Of a stretch of 64,000 nt of DNA, positions 27,804 through 36,868 are shown piece after piece. The DNA is from Actinomadura mexicana (GTDB lineage Bacteria; Actinomycetota; Actinomycetes; Streptosporangiales; Streptosporangiaceae). The notes below the pieces were generated by a model. It saw nothing but the letters and a program-made list of their open reading frames with translations. It searched no databases and was not told the DNA's origin. The stretch's first letter is position 1; every line of letters begins with the position of its first letter. A program made the position numbers and the translations under genes. Location: positions 620,001 to 684,000 of the forward strand of contig NZ_FZNP01000002.1 in NCBI RefSeq assembly GCF_900188105.1, given 5' to 3'.

Positions 27804-28745
27804 TTGGAACTCGGGCATGTCGTCGTCCTCGCCGGAGGACTCTCCTACGAGCGCGAGGTCTCGCTCCGCTCCGGCCGGCGCGTCGCCGACGCGCTGCGGG
27901 CCCGCGACATCCCGGTCGAGCTCCGCGACGCCGACGCGACACTCCTGGACTCCCTGACCGACGACCCGCCGGACGTCGTCTTCCCCGTCCTGCACGGCGC
28001 GGCGGGGGAGGACGGCTCGATCCGCGACGTCCTCGAACTGCTGAACGTCCCCTATGTCGGCGCCCGTCCGGACGCGTGTCGTGTCGTCTGGGACAAGCCG
28101 ACCGCCAAGTCCGTCGTGCGACGCGCGGGCCTGCGGACGCCCGGCTCCGTCGCCCTGCCGAAGGAGATCTTCCACGACCTCGGCGCGGCGGCCGTCCTGG
28201 ACCAGATCATTCGCGGCCTCGGGCTCCCCCTGTTCGTGAAGCCGACCCGCGGCGGCTCGGCCCTGGGCGCTTCCGTCGTCCGCGAGGCGTCCGAACTGTC
28301 CGCCGCCATGGTCGGCTGCTTCGCCTACGGCGACGCGGCCCTCGTCGAGCGCCACATCAGCGGCACCGAGGTCGCGGTCAGCGTCATCGAGCGCGACGGC
28401 GTCCCGACCGCCCTGCCCGCCGTCGAGATCGTCGCCCCCGGCGGCCGCTACGACTACACGGCCCGCTACGACGCCGGCGACACCGAGTTCATCACCCCGG
28501 CCCGCCTCACCCCCGAAGCGACCGCCCGCGCCGCCGCGGCCGCCATCACCGCCCACCGCGCCCTCGGCCTGCGCGACCTCTCCCGCACCGACCTCATCGT
28601 CTCCCCCGACGGCGAGGTCCACTTCCTGGAGGTCAACGTCGCCCCCGGCATGACGGAGACCAGCCTCCTCCCCCGAGCCATCAGCGTCGCCGACCTGGAC
28701 CTGGGCGAAGTCTGCGAATCCCTCCTCCAGTCCCACCTCCGCTGA
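27804..28745 (+). CDS. D-alanine-D-alanine ligase-like ATP-grasp enzyme
   Basis: 313 residues. Shows VVFPVLHGAAGEDGS (about 55-69) for substrate binding, KPTRGGSALGAS (about 147-158) as the ATP-binding omega region, and EVNVAPGMTETSL (about 282-294) for metal/phosphate binding. These match Ddl, but the length is shorter than Ddl (about 360) and the gene is not in a mur cluster, so another dipeptide or amino-acid ligase is possible. TTG start at 27804 follows GAGGGG at 4 bp, with no better start. The parS site lies directly upstream, so the leader contains it. Confidence 0.8.
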   Translation: MELGHVVVLAGGLSYEREVSLRSGRRVADALRARDIPVELRDADATLLDSLTDDPPDVVFPVLHGAAGEDGSIRDVLELLNVPYVGARPDACRVVWDKPTAKSVVRRAGLRTPGSVALPKEIFHDLGAAAVLDQIIRGLGLPLFVKPTRGGSALGASVVREASELSAAMVGCFAYGDAALVERHISGTEVAVSVIERDGVPTALPAVEIVAPGGRYDYTARYDAGDTEFITPARLTPEATARAAAAAITAHRALGLRDLSRTDLIVSPDGEVHFLEVNVAPGMTETSLLPRAISVADLDLGEVCESLLQSHLR

Positions 28746-29549
28746 CCCACCCCGCCGACACGCCTCCGCTCCACGGCCAACCCTCCGAGGCCGCCGACGA
28801 CGTGTGGCCGAACGCGACCACCGCTGCGCTCGCTCCGCCGCCCTCCCGATGACGCGACCGTCAGCAGCACACGGACCCGCCGTTCACCCCGCGCGTCGCC
28901 AGCAACTGCAGGGCAGAACGAGGCGCAATCTTGGTGCGGTCAAAACGAGGGCTGGACCTCCCCCTTGCCCTGATGTTGCGAATACCGGGGGCGATCGGCG
29001 AAGAAGCCGAGCAGTGTTCGAGCTCGCCGTTCTCTCTGGGACGGCAGACGCGGTCCAGCCGCCACCATCACAGGCTGGAGGGGCCCTGATCTGCGTCTCA
29101 GCGTTCGTCACACGGGCTCGGTACTTCGGGTGGGCGCGTCCCCCCACCCCTCCGTCTGCATGCGCTAGAGCGCGTTGTGGGGCATCGGCGGCCGGAGCAA
29201 TGCGACTCCAACTGCCGTCCGCTGCCCCTTCCCGGTCCGGCAGCAGCATTCGCGCGTCATCTCAGACGTTGCTCCGAGCCGCCGCCAGCATCGTCGCGTT
29301 CACCGGACTCCGGTCGCAGGGGCCGCCGGTCCGCCTCCCGCGCGGCACTGCGGATCGCGGCCAGTCAGCGGGCGCGCTCAGGGAGCACAACGAGTGCTCC
29401 GGTGGGCTTGGGAGCGCGTGGGCCGCAAGAGCACGCCTCAGGACACCAGGAAGCCACTTCATCGGGGCACCTACGAGGACCGCCGGAGGGAGAGGTCCGA
29501 GCGCAACTTCACCCCCGCCGTCGAGGCTGCGTGCGGGCACTGCGCCCCT

Positions 29550-29563
29550 GTTTCACGTGAAAC
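29550..29563. promoter_or_regulatory. parS centromere site 2
   Basis: Perfect GTTTCACGTGAAAC within the non-coding region upstream of parB's 3' end. Confidence 0.97.
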
Positions 29564-29884
29564 AGCACCCCCTCGCTCGCACGAGGAGAGGGCAGATTGC
29601 GACAGTAGCCACACAAATCCCCAGACTGCGTCGACACACCAGGCACACAGACGCTCGCTGGACTCCCTACTCGACGTCACTAGCTAGGTACCTGGTTGCG
29701 GTAGTTAGCGGTCCATCACGCGCGCCGGCCCGCTCATCAGAACGAATGAGAGGATCTTCTTTCGCCGCCTGTTGGGCACGGCCGCAGAGAATGCATCCAC
29801 GTGAGATGAACACGGCCACCCGCGGGTGATGGAGGGGCCGGTCGTACGCCCCCGGTTCCCTGGCCAGCGGACTACAGGTGGACG

Positions 29885-29898
29885 GTTTCCCGTGAAAC
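29885..29898. promoter_or_regulatory. Degenerate parS site 3
   Basis: GTTTCCCGTGAAAC, one mismatch to the parS palindrome. Confidence 0.7.
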
Positions 29899-30139
29899 TT
29901 CCTCCGCGTGCCTTGATGTGCAAGCACCCCAACCTCGCCGTGCGAACGAACTTCTCGCTTCGCGGGGACGTAGAAGAAGGTTCGGGCGCCGGGGGGCACA
30001 TCTCGCGCCGCAGCGACGCAGGGGGCCAGTTGACCCAGGAAGTTCGGTGGGAGTCGGGTAAGGGCGGCTGCGGCGTCTGGCGAGTCATGGTGCGACGGGC
30101 GGCCGTATTGGTCGATCGAGCGCTGCCGGGCGGGGGATG

Positions 30140-30153
30140 TTTCACGGGAAACG
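30140..30153. promoter_or_regulatory. Degenerate parS site 4
   Basis: GTTTCACGGGAAAC, one mismatch, just beyond the parB terminator. Confidence 0.75.
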
Positions 30154-30169
30154 TGGGGCGGGAACGAGA

Positions 30170-30201
30170 AGCGCCCCGGGCCTTGGGGTCCGGGGCGCTT
30201 G
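30170..30201 (-). terminator. Terminator of the parAB operon
   Basis: 11-bp stem (30170-30180 with 30191-30201, arms AAGCGCCCCGG) and a 10-nt loop, 13 bp past the parB stop. Confidence 0.8.
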
Positions 30202-30214
30202 GGGTGGGCGGGAG

Positions 30215-31207
30215 CTAGGAGTCGTCTACGCCCTCGTCCTCGGGGGCCATGGACTTGATGATGCGGTCCAGGTCTTCCAGGGTGGCGAACTCAACGACGA
30301 TCTTGCCCTTGTTGCGGCCCATGTCGACGCGGACCTTGGTCTCGTAGCGGTCGGAGAGGCGGTCGGCCAGTTCCCTGAGACCGGGGGCCACCGGCTGCTT
30401 GCGGCGGCCCTGGCGCGGCGCCTTCGGCTCGTCCTCGACCTCGCGGAGCGCGATCATCTCTTCGAGCGCGCGCACGGAGAGGCCCTCCTGCACGATCCGC
30501 TGCGCCAGGTGCTCCTGGGCCTCGACGCTGTCGAGGGAGAGCAGCGCGCGGGCGTGGCCGGCGGACAGCACTCCCGCCGCCACCCGGCGCTGGACGGCGG
30601 GCGGCAGGTTCAGCAGGCGGAGCGTGTTGGTGATGTGCGGCCGCGACCGGCCGATCCGGGTGGCGAGCTGCTCGTGGGTGGCGCCGAAGTCCTGCAGCAG
30701 CTGCTGGTACGCGGCCGCCTCCTCCAGCGGGTTGAGCTGCTGCCGGTGGAGGTTCTCCATGAGCGCGTCACGGAGCAGGTCGTTGTCGCCGGTGTCGCGG
30801 ACGATCGCCGGGATGACGTCCAGCCCGGCCATCTTCGACGCGCGCCAGCGACGCTCGCCCATGATGAGTTCGTAGTCGTGCTCCTCCGCGGAGGACTTGC
30901 GGACGACGATCGGCTGCAGCAGGCCGACGATGCCGATCGACTCGGCGAGCTCCTCCAGGGCCTGATCGTCGAAGTGCTCGCGGGGCTGGCGCGGGTTGAC
31001 CGCGATGGAGCGGACGGGCAGTTCCGCGAAATGGGCTCCGGCGACCGGCTCGAGTGGCGGTGCGGGAGCGACCGTGCCGTTCGAGACGGGGCCGCCGGGG
31101 TATCCCGGCTCTCCCGCGCCGTTCGGCTCGGCGGACGCCGTCGTGGGCGGGGCGGTGGGAATGAGGGCACCGAGGCCCCTGCCCAGACCGCGTCGCTGCT
31201 GGCTCAC
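30215..31207 (-). CDS. parB: Chromosome partitioning protein ParB
   Basis: CTP-dependent clamp that loads at parS and organises the origin region. 330 residues. N-terminal [16 protein letters not shown] (ParA-interacting), CTP/arginine motif [12 protein letters not shown] (about 131-142), and a helix-turn-helix in [16 protein letters not shown] (about 190-205). C-terminal dimerisation domain ends EGVDDS. GTG start at 31207 overlaps the parA stop (GTGA) and has a perfect GGAGGAGCT ribosome site. Four parS or parS-like sites lie within 2.5 kb. Confidence 0.97.
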   Translation of the reverse strand: MSQQRRGLGRGLGALIPTAPPTTASAEPNGAGEPGYPGGPVSNGTVAPAPPLEPVAGAHFAELPVRSIAVNPRQPREHFDDQALEELAESIGIVGLLQPIVVRKSSAEEHDYELIMGERRWRASKMAGLDVIPAIVRDTGDNDLLRDALMENLHRQQLNPLEEAAAYQQLLQDFGATHEQLATRIGRSRPHITNTLRLLNLPPAVQRRVAAGVLSAGHARALLSLDSVEAQEHLAQRIVQEGLSVRALEEMIALREVEDEPKAPRQGRRKQPVAPGLRELADRLSDRYETKVRVDMGRNKGKIVVEFATLEDLDRIIKSMAPEDEGVDDS

Positions 31208-32367
31208 TGGACAGCTCCTCCGTGGGCCATCTCCGAGGCGGCCTCGCTGTAGGCGAGGGCGCCGCTCGAACCGGGGTCGTAGGTCATGACGGACTGTCCG
31301 TAGCTGGGCGCTTCGGACACCCGGACGCTGCGGGGGATCACCGTGTTGAGCACGACGTCGCCGAAGTGGGTCCGGACGTCCTCGGCGACCTGCGCGGCGA
31401 GGCGGGTCCGGGCGTCGTACATCGTCAGCAGTATGGTCGACACCCTCAGCTTCTGGTTGAGGTGCGCCTTCACGAGGTCGACGGTCCGGATGAGCTGGCC
31501 GAGGCCCTCCAGGGCGTAGTACTCGCACTGGATCGGGATGAGCAGCTCGTCGCCCCCGACGAGGGCGTTCACGGTGAGCAGGCCGAGCGACGGCGGGCAG
31601 TCGATCAGCACGTAGTCGAACTTCTCGATGTCGTAGGCGTCCAGCGCGCGCTGGAGGCGCGACTCGCGGGCCACCTTGGAGACGAGCTCGATCTCCGCGC
31701 CCGCGAGGTTGAGCGTGGCCGGCGCGCAGAAGAGATTGGGGATCTCGGGCGCCGGGACGATGATGTCGGCCAGCGCCATGTCCTCGATCAGCACCTCGTA
31801 GATCGACGGGACCTCGGCGTGGTGTTCGACGCCGAGGGCGGTGGACGCGTTGCCCTGCGGGTCGAGGTCGACCACCAGTACTTGCGCGCCGTGCATGGCG
31901 AGGGAGGCGGCGATGTTCACCGAGCTGGTGGTCTTGCCGACGCCTCCCTTCTGGTTGGCGATGGTGATGAGCCGGCATCTGTCGGGCCGCGGCCACTCCC
32001 GTTCCCTGCGACCCGCCATCGCCTTGAGCGCGGTGACGGCTGTTTCATGTGAAACCTTGGCGTCCCGCAGCGCCTCTCGCACGAGTTCTGACTCCCCCTG
32101 AGTTGGTCCGGTGCGCGAGCCCGGCGGCTGCGCGCCGGCGTTCGTCGGCACGTAACCGACGTTCTCCGCGGTACCGGACGTCGTGTTACCCCACATCGCG
32201 TGCCCGGAGGGTGCGGTGCCCGGCGATGATCCCGGGTCCGGCCGCGTCCCACCGGAGACGGGCGCCGGGGCGCCCTCGTCCGCGCCGGGCAGGCCCGGGC
32301 CGGACGGCTGTTCGTCGGGGGATTCGTCGGCGCGGTCAGGCCTGCCCAGTCCTGGTCCCGTGCTCAT
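31204..32367 (-). CDS. parA: Chromosome partitioning ATPase ParA
   Basis: Deviant Walker ATPase that segregates ParB-parS complexes. 387 residues with an extra Pro/Gly-rich N-terminus (about 1-125). Walker A is [13 protein letters not shown] (about 137-149); Walker A' DLDPQGN and Walker [11 protein letters not shown] follow. ATG start at 32367 overlaps the rsmG stop (ATGA). A degenerate parS lies inside the gene (32042-32055). Confidence 0.96.
   Translation of the reverse strand: MSTGPGLGRPDRADESPDEQPSGPGLPGADEGAPAPVSGGTRPDPGSSPGTAPSGHAMWGNTTSGTAENVGYVPTNAGAQPPGSRTGPTQGESELVREALRDAKVSHETAVTALKAMAGRREREWPRPDRCRLITIANQKGGVGKTTSSVNIAASLAMHGAQVLVVDLDPQGNASTALGVEHHAEVPSIYEVLIEDMALADIIVPAPEIPNLFCAPATLNLAGAEIELVSKVARESRLQRALDAYDIEKFDYVLIDCPPSLGLLTVNALVGGDELLIPIQCEYYALEGLGQLIRTVDLVKAHLNQKLRVSTILLTMYDARTRLAAQVAEDVRTHFGDVVLNTVIPRSVRVSEAPSYGQSVMTYDPGSSGALAYSEAASEMAHGGAVQ
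32042..32055. promoter_or_regulatory. Degenerate parS site 5 inside parA
   Basis: GTTTCATGTGAAAC, one mismatch to parS, located in the 5' third of parA. Confidence 0.75.
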
Positions 32368-33041
32368 GAAGACCTCTTCCTCGACCCTTTGGCGCGCCGG
32401 GGGGCGCGCTGCCGTCGCCCGACAACCTCACCTCGGCCGGCGACCACACGGACGAGTGTTGTCGGCGGATCGACCATACCGCGCCCGACTTGCAGCAGTT
32501 CCGCCGAGCGCACTCCGAAGCCCTTCAGGAGCGGCTCCGCCTCCTGCAGTTCGGCCGCGGCCCGCTCGCCCTTGAGCGCGAGGAGCTCACCGCCCGGACG
32601 CAGCAGCGGCAGCGCCCACCCGGCCAGGCGTTCGAGGGGCGCGACGGCGCGTGCCGTGGCGACGTCCACCGCGAACTCCTCGACCACGTCCTCGGCCCGG
32701 GCCCGCCGGACGTCGACGTTCCGCAGCTCGAGCAGCTCGACGCACTCGTTCAGGAACGTCGTGCGCCGCAGCAGCGGCTCCAGCAGGGTGACCCGCAGGT
32801 CGGGCCGGACGATGGCCAGGACGATGCCGGGGAGCCCCGCGCCCGAGCCGATGTCGACGACCTGGGCGTCCTCCGGTACCGCCGACGAGACCACCGCGCA
32901 GTTGATCAGATGGCGTTCCCAGAGCCGGTCGGCCTCGCGCGGCCCGATGAGCCCGCGTTCGACCCCGGCCTTGGCAAGGAACGCCGCATAGCGCTCCGCG
33001 ATCGGCAGCGCGTCACCGAATACCTCACGTGCAGTCCCCAC
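32364..33041 (-). CDS. rsmG: 16S rRNA (guanine527-N7)-methyltransferase RsmG
   Basis: 225 residues. SAM-binding motif VVDIGSGAGLPGIVLA (about 66-81) and LLALKGERA (about 155). Known RsmG substrates place N7 methylation on G527 of 16S rRNA; loss confers low-level streptomycin resistance. GTG start at 33041 (VGTAREVFG). Its stop overlaps parA's start (ATGA), keeping the conserved rsmG-parA-parB operon. Basic C-terminal tail. Confidence 0.94.
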   Translation of the reverse strand: MGTAREVFGDALPIAERYAAFLAKAGVERGLIGPREADRLWERHLINCAVVSSAVPEDAQVVDIGSGAGLPGIVLAIVRPDLRVTLLEPLLRRTTFLNECVELLELRNVDVRRARAEDVVEEFAVDVATARAVAPLERLAGWALPLLRPGGELLALKGERAAAELQEAEPLLKGFGVRSAELLQVGRGMVDPPTTLVRVVAGRGEVVGRRQRAPRRAKGSRKRSS

Positions 33042-33218
33042 CAGACGAATCGTTCCACAAAACCCGGTGCGGCCGTGCACGCGCAACGTTCCTGGGACGC
33101 CGGAGTGGGACGACCCTTGCGCTATGGCGAGAACCACATGACCCCGCCGCATAATCGCCGAGGGCCGGGTACAAGCTGCCGTGACGCTCGTCCGTCCCCC
33201 CGGAAGGAGCTCCGACAC

Positions 33219-33671
33219 ATGGGAATCGGAGTCAGTCTCGCATTCATCGCCCTCGGGGCGATCCTGGCTTTCGCCATCCGCGTTGACCTCAGCGGCCTCG
33301 ACATCCACATGGTCGGATGGATCCTGATCCTGGTCGGCCTGATCAGCATGGGATTCACGCTCAGGTACACCCGGCCGCGCCGCGCGGCCGGACGTGTGGC
33401 CGGGGCCGATCCCGCCTACGGCGACGAGCCGGGGACGGTGGTCCGCGAGGAGCACATCATCGAGGACCCGCCGCCGCCCGGTGGCCGTCCCGCCGAGCGG
33501 ATCGAACGCGTGGTCGAACATCCGGCGGACAGGGGAGTCACCCACGGCCATCCGCAGGACCCGGCGTACGCGCAGGATCCCGCCAACGCTCAGGACCCGG
33601 CAGTGCAGAACACGGTCGACACCGGTGTCGGCGTCCCGCGCCGCCGCTGGCGCCGGACCGCACGGCGGTAG
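33219..33671 (+). CDS. DUF6458 family two-helix membrane protein
   Basis: 150 residues. Two membrane helices (GVSLAFIALGAILAFAI, about 3-20; GWILILVGLISMGFTL, about 29-44), followed by a long hydrophilic, Pro/Glu-rich C-terminus with a DPAYAQDPANAQDP repeat. ATG start with AAGGAG at 9 bp. It is divergent from rsmG and convergent with jag. Function unknown; family name from the N-terminal region. Confidence 0.8.
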   Translation: MGIGVSLAFIALGAILAFAIRVDLSGLDIHMVGWILILVGLISMGFTLRYTRPRRAAGRVAGADPAYGDEPGTVVREEHIIEDPPPPGGRPAERIERVVEHPADRGVTHGHPQDPAYAQDPANAQDPAVQNTVDTGVGVPRRRWRRTARR

Positions 33672-33722
33672 TACCGAGAACCCGCTCGGTGTGCCAGGGC
33701 GGCGGTGCACACCGAGCTCCCC

Positions 33723-33754
33723 AGGGCCCCGCGCCGGCCAGGGCGCGGGGCCCT
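33723..33754 (+). terminator. Terminator of the DUF6458 gene
   Basis: 13-bp GC stem (33723-33735 with 33742-33754), loop of 6, then CTCATG. Confidence 0.75.
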
Positions 33755-33795
33755 CTCATGCCCGAAGAAGAAGGCCGGTTCCGTCCGGAAAGGCG

Positions 33796-33826
33796 ACGGC
33801 CCCGACCGGGGTCCGGTCGGGGCCGT
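33796..33826 (-). terminator. Terminator of the rpmH-rnpA-yidC-jag operon
   Basis: 14-bp perfect stem (33796-33809 with 33813-33826), 16 bp past the jag stop on the minus strand. Confidence 0.8.
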
Positions 33827-33842
33827 GGTGAAGCCGTGCGGG

Positions 33843-34328
33843 TCAGGCGGGGGAGACGACCACGTAGCGGTCGGGCTCCTCGCCCTCGGACTCGCTGCGG
33901 AGGCCCGCGGCGGCGACGGCATCGTGGACGATCTTGCGCTCGAACGGGGTCATCGGGGCGAGCGGCTTGGGCTCGCCGGACTGCTGGACCTCGTTCGCGA
34001 CGTCCGTCCCGAGCTTGGTCAGCTCGGCGCGGCGCCGCTCGCGGTAGCCGCCGATGTCCAGCATGAGGCGGGTGCGGTTGCCGGTCTGGCGGTGGACGGC
34101 GAGCCGGGTGAGCTCCTGGAGGGCCTCCAGCACCTCGCCGCGCTTGCCGACCAGCTCGTCCAGGGCACCTCCGACGACGGCGACCATGGCGCGCTCGCCC
34201 TCGACGTCCATGTCGATGTCGCCATCGTAGTCACCGATGTCCAGCAGGCCCTCGATGTAGTCGGCGGCGATCTCGCCTTCCTGTTCGAGCGCCTGGACGT
34301 CGACCTCGGTGGTGTCGGTCTGGCTCAA
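33843..34328 (-). CDS. jag: Jag (KhpB) RNA-binding protein
   Basis: 161 residues. An acidic N-terminal part, a KH domain (GKRGEVLEALQELTRLAV, about 72-89) and an R3H domain with MTPFERKIVHDAV (about 130-142). Acts with the KH-domain protein KhpA in RNA binding and envelope growth in other Gram-positives. TTG start at 34328 chosen: GGAG sits 8 bp upstream; the upstream GTG lacks one. It is 38 bp downstream of yidC. Confidence 0.9.
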   Translation of the reverse strand: MSQTDTTEVDVQALEQEGEIAADYIEGLLDIGDYDGDIDMDVEGERAMVAVVGGALDELVGKRGEVLEALQELTRLAVHRQTGNRTRLMLDIGGYRERRRAELTKLGTDVANEVQQSGEPKPLAPMTPFERKIVHDAVAAAGLRSESEGEEPDRYVVVSPA

Positions 34329-34366
34329 CGGGCTCTCCTTCTCCGGCACATGCTCGGGGTCCAAAA

Positions 34367-35362
34367 CTAGCGCTTCTGGGTGCCGCTGCGCTTGCTGCGC
34401 GACTTGCGGGTCGGCTGGTTGCGCACGACCTTCGGCTTGTCCTCGGGCTCGGGCTCCGGCTCCGGCTCCTTCTTCAGCTTCGCCTTGATCCCGGACGGCG
34501 CCGCCTGGCCGTTCTTGGACGCCCCCGCCTTGGACCCGGCGGTCTTGGGGCCCGTCTTCGGCCCCGTCTTGGCCGTGGCCGCCGCGGCCTCGCCGTCCGT
34601 GCCGGGCGGTGGGTACCGCTTGTAGATGTAGTGCTGCTGCGCCAGGGTCCAGCTGTTGGACGTCACCCAGTACATGAGGACGCCCAGCGGGAAGCCGAGG
34701 CCGAAGAGGCCGAACAGCGGCGCCAGGAAGACCATCATCTTCTGCGCCTGCATCATCGGGTTGGCCTCGTCCGCGACGGGCTGCCGCTTCATGCTGGCCC
34801 GGACGGTGAAGAAGGTCGTGACGGAGCTGATCACCACGGCGATGCCGGTGACGACGATCGCCGTCCAGCTCTTGGGGTCGGTGCCCCAGGCGTTCAGGAA
34901 CGTGTCCGGGATGTGGGCGCCGAAGATGTTCGCGTTCTGCGCGCTCGCCACCAGGTCGGACGAGACGGCGAAGACGCTCTGCCCCGGCTTGGCGTCCGAG
35001 ATCTGCTTCAGCGTCTGGAACAACCCGATGAAGATGGGCATCTGCACCAGGAGCGGCAGGCAGCCCGACAGCGGGTTGGCGCCGTTCTCCTGGTAGAGCT
35101 TCATGACCTCCTGGTTGAGGCGCTGCTTGTCGTTCTTGTACTTCTTGCGCAGCGCCTGAACCTTCGGGTTCAGCTCCTGCATCTTCCGCGAAGCGTGGAT
35201 CTGCTTCACGAAGAGAGGGACGAGGAGCAGCCGAAGGAGGACGGTGAGGAGGATGATCGAACCGCCCCACGCCCATCCGCTGTCCTTGGGGACGACCGTA
35301 CTGAGCCCCGTGTGGATCCACACGATGAGCTGAGAGACGATCTCGTACAACCAATCAAGCAC
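34367..35362 (-). CDS. yidC: Membrane protein insertase YidC
   Basis: 331 residues. Inserts proteins into the membrane with or without Sec. Five helices: the first near residue 5-20, a second preceding [13 protein letters not shown] (about 50-62), then [11 protein letters not shown] (about 109-119), and two near 190-215. The conserved arginine in [13 protein letters not shown] (about 36-48) lies in the insertion groove. C-terminus is long, basic and Pro/Glu-rich, ending [13 protein letters not shown] start at 35362; overlaps yidD by 8 bp. Confidence 0.95.
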   Translation of the reverse strand: MLDWLYEIVSQLIVWIHTGLSTVVPKDSGWAWGGSIILLTVLLRLLLVPLFVKQIHASRKMQELNPKVQALRKKYKNDKQRLNQEVMKLYQENGANPLSGCLPLLVQMPIFIGLFQTLKQISDAKPGQSVFAVSSDLVASAQNANIFGAHIPDTFLNAWGTDPKSWTAIVVTGIAVVISSVTTFFTVRASMKRQPVADEANPMMQAQKMMVFLAPLFGLFGLGFPLGVLMYWVTSNSWTLAQQHYIYKRYPPPGTDGEAAAATAKTGPKTGPKTAGSKAGASKNGQAAPSGIKAKLKKEPEPEPEPEDKPKVVRNQPTRKSRSKRSGTQKR

Positions 35363-35723
35363 CGGGCAGCTCCTTGGGCTCTGCTAGGGCGGGGCCGCTC
35401 TCCTCGCGGCCGGAGTTCGAGGAAGCCGCCGCGCGCTGTTCCGGCGTCCTCTTCGGCGGTACCGGGTCGTGACCGCCTGGGTGGAAGGGTTGGCACCGCG
35501 CGATCCGGCGGGCCGTCAGCCACGTGCCGCGCAGCGCCCCGTGCACCTGGAGGGCCTCCAGGCCGTACGCGCTGCAGCTGGGCTGGAAGCGGCACTGCTG
35601 CCCGAGCAGGGGGCTCAAGAAGCGGCGGTAGGCGCGGACGAGAAGGATCAGCACGGCCGCGACGGGACCCGGGTGGCCCGTCCGGTGCTGCGCGGGGAAC
35701 TCGGTCCCCTGCGGACTCCTCAT
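35355..35723 (-). CDS. yidD: Membrane protein insertion efficiency factor YidD
   Basis: 122 residues. The core [23 protein letters not shown] (about 32-54) carries the two family cysteines; [11 protein letters not shown] (about 80-90) is the end of the domain. A polar extension follows the usual 70-80 residue core. ATG start overlaps the rnpA stop (ATGA). Confidence 0.93.
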   Translation of the reverse strand: MRSPQGTEFPAQHRTGHPGPVAAVLILLVRAYRRFLSPLLGQQCRFQPSCSAYGLEALQVHGALRGTWLTARRIARCQPFHPGGHDPVPPKRTPEQRAAASSNSGREESGPALAEPKELPGA

Positions 35724-36088
35724 CTTCGCCCCTTGGACGCGGGCCGCAGCAGCCGGTCGAGCGCCGACTCCAGATCCGCGGCCAGTTCGTCTGGTCGCGC
35801 CGCTCCCGCACGGGGGTTGGCGCGCACTACGAGCAGGCTACCCGCTGGGAGGCGGTCGAGGTGCGGGCGCATCAGGTGGCGGAGCCGGCGCCGGGTCGTG
35901 TTGCGAACCACGGCGTTGCCGACGGTGCGCGCCACGATGAACCCGACCAGCGGCCGCGCCGCCGCCGGTCGGCACTCTTCCGGGCGCAGCAGGTGAACGA
36001 CGACGTTTGGCCGTCCGGCGCGGCGTCCGCGCCGGACGGCCAACGAGAAGTCGTCCCGCCGCCGCATCCGGTTTCCGGACGGCAGCAC
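35720..36088 (-). CDS. rnpA: Ribonuclease P protein component
   Basis: 122 residues. N-terminal [17 protein letters not shown], and the RNR signature [20 protein letters not shown] (about 53-72) that contacts the RNase P RNA. ATG at 36088, 13 bp after the rpmH stop. Confidence 0.95.
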   Translation of the reverse strand: MLPSGNRMRRRDDFSLAVRRGRRAGRPNVVVHLLRPEECRPAAARPLVGFIVARTVGNAVVRNTTRRRLRHLMRPHLDRLPAGSLLVVRANPRAGAARPDELAADLESALDRLLRPASKGRR

Positions 36089-36101
36089 TATGAGGGTGGG
36101 A

Positions 36102-36239
36102 TCAGACCGCGACGCGGGCGCGGCCCTTGCCGCGCCGGTTCGAAAGGATCGCGCGGCCCGCGCGCGTGCGCATGCGCAGCCGGAAGCCGTGCTTCTTGTG
36201 GCGACGACGGTTGTTCGGCTGGAAGGTACGCTTGCTCAC
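36102..36239 (-). CDS. rpmH: 50S ribosomal protein L34
   Basis: 45 residues, translated from GTG at 36239: [20 protein letters not shown] at the start, then [13 protein letters not shown] and [11 protein letters not shown]. Very basic, normal length. First gene of the operon reading away from dnaA. Confidence 0.96.
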   Translation of the reverse strand: MSKRTFQPNNRRRHKKHGFRLRMRTRAGRAILSNRRGKGRARVAV

Positions 36240-36868
36240 TTGAGGCTCCAGTGCTGCGGTCGGTTCGTCTGAGGACTTGACGCTCGAAAACTCGCACCGA
36301 GGGCCGTGTACGGTCCCCCGCAGCGGGGGCCCACCCGAGCTTTCCTGAGGGGCAGCCGGCGGGCACGCGGCATCTCCGTCGATGCGACTCGACCTCAGAA
36401 CGTTACGGGGTACCTAGGGGGCCGGTCAAACGGAGGCCGCCGCCGCGGTTGCTCCCGCTGCGCGGCCGCGAGGGCTCCCGGCGCAAGGCTCCGCCGGACG
36501 GGCGGGATCGCTGGTGACCGTGTTGCGGCCGTGTCCGGCAGCGGTTAAGGTCGACGAGGCGAGCCGACACTTCCTTCGACGAATCCGATGTCGGCGCTCA
36601 GCCCTCAAGCCCCCCGTTCAAGAGTCACTCCGCACCGGCCCTCACGAAGGCCGGGCCCCTCGTCGACCGCATTCCCCTGAACCCGCCTTCCGGGTTTTAC
36701 ACAGGGTCCCCCATGCCTATGCACAGCATGTGGACAACTCTGTGGACAACTCGTGAGAGAGTAAGTCTTCCGCGTCGCGGCAGTGTCCTGTGAGGCGCGT
36801 GCATCCCGCGGGAAAGCCGGGCATTCAGGTGCTCCGTTCGGCGGAGTTGTGGGGAGGGGACCTTGCGC
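36240..36868. other. rpmH-dnaA divergent intergenic region
   Basis: 629 bp. It holds the divergent promoters of rpmH and dnaA and, near its right end, two perfect DnaA boxes (separate entry). No gene seen. Confidence 0.8.
36729..36749 (-). promoter_or_regulatory. Tandem DnaA boxes upstream of dnaA
   Basis: Two copies of TGTGGACAA (36729-36737 and 36741-36749), i.e. TTGTCCACA on the minus strand, 12 bp apart in the same orientation. Located 120-140 bp before dnaA, the usual place for DnaA autoregulation. Confidence 0.9.

Larger units (their letters stand above)
28746..30214. other. 1.47-kb non-coding region with parS sites
   Basis: No frame shows convincing coding features. It has fewer GC-third codons and several interrupted frames; remnants of a decayed gene cannot be excluded. 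It contains one perfect and two one-mismatch parS sites and ends in the parB terminator. Its main role is likely as centromere DNA. Confidence 0.6.

Noticed and set aside
28884..29249. 121-residue minus-strand frame in the parS region
   Set aside because: No ribosome site, poor codon bias and low complexity. Not counted as a gene.
29267..30145. Further short frames in the parS region
   Set aside because: Interrupted, overlapping in many frames and crossed by parS sites; nothing recognisable.
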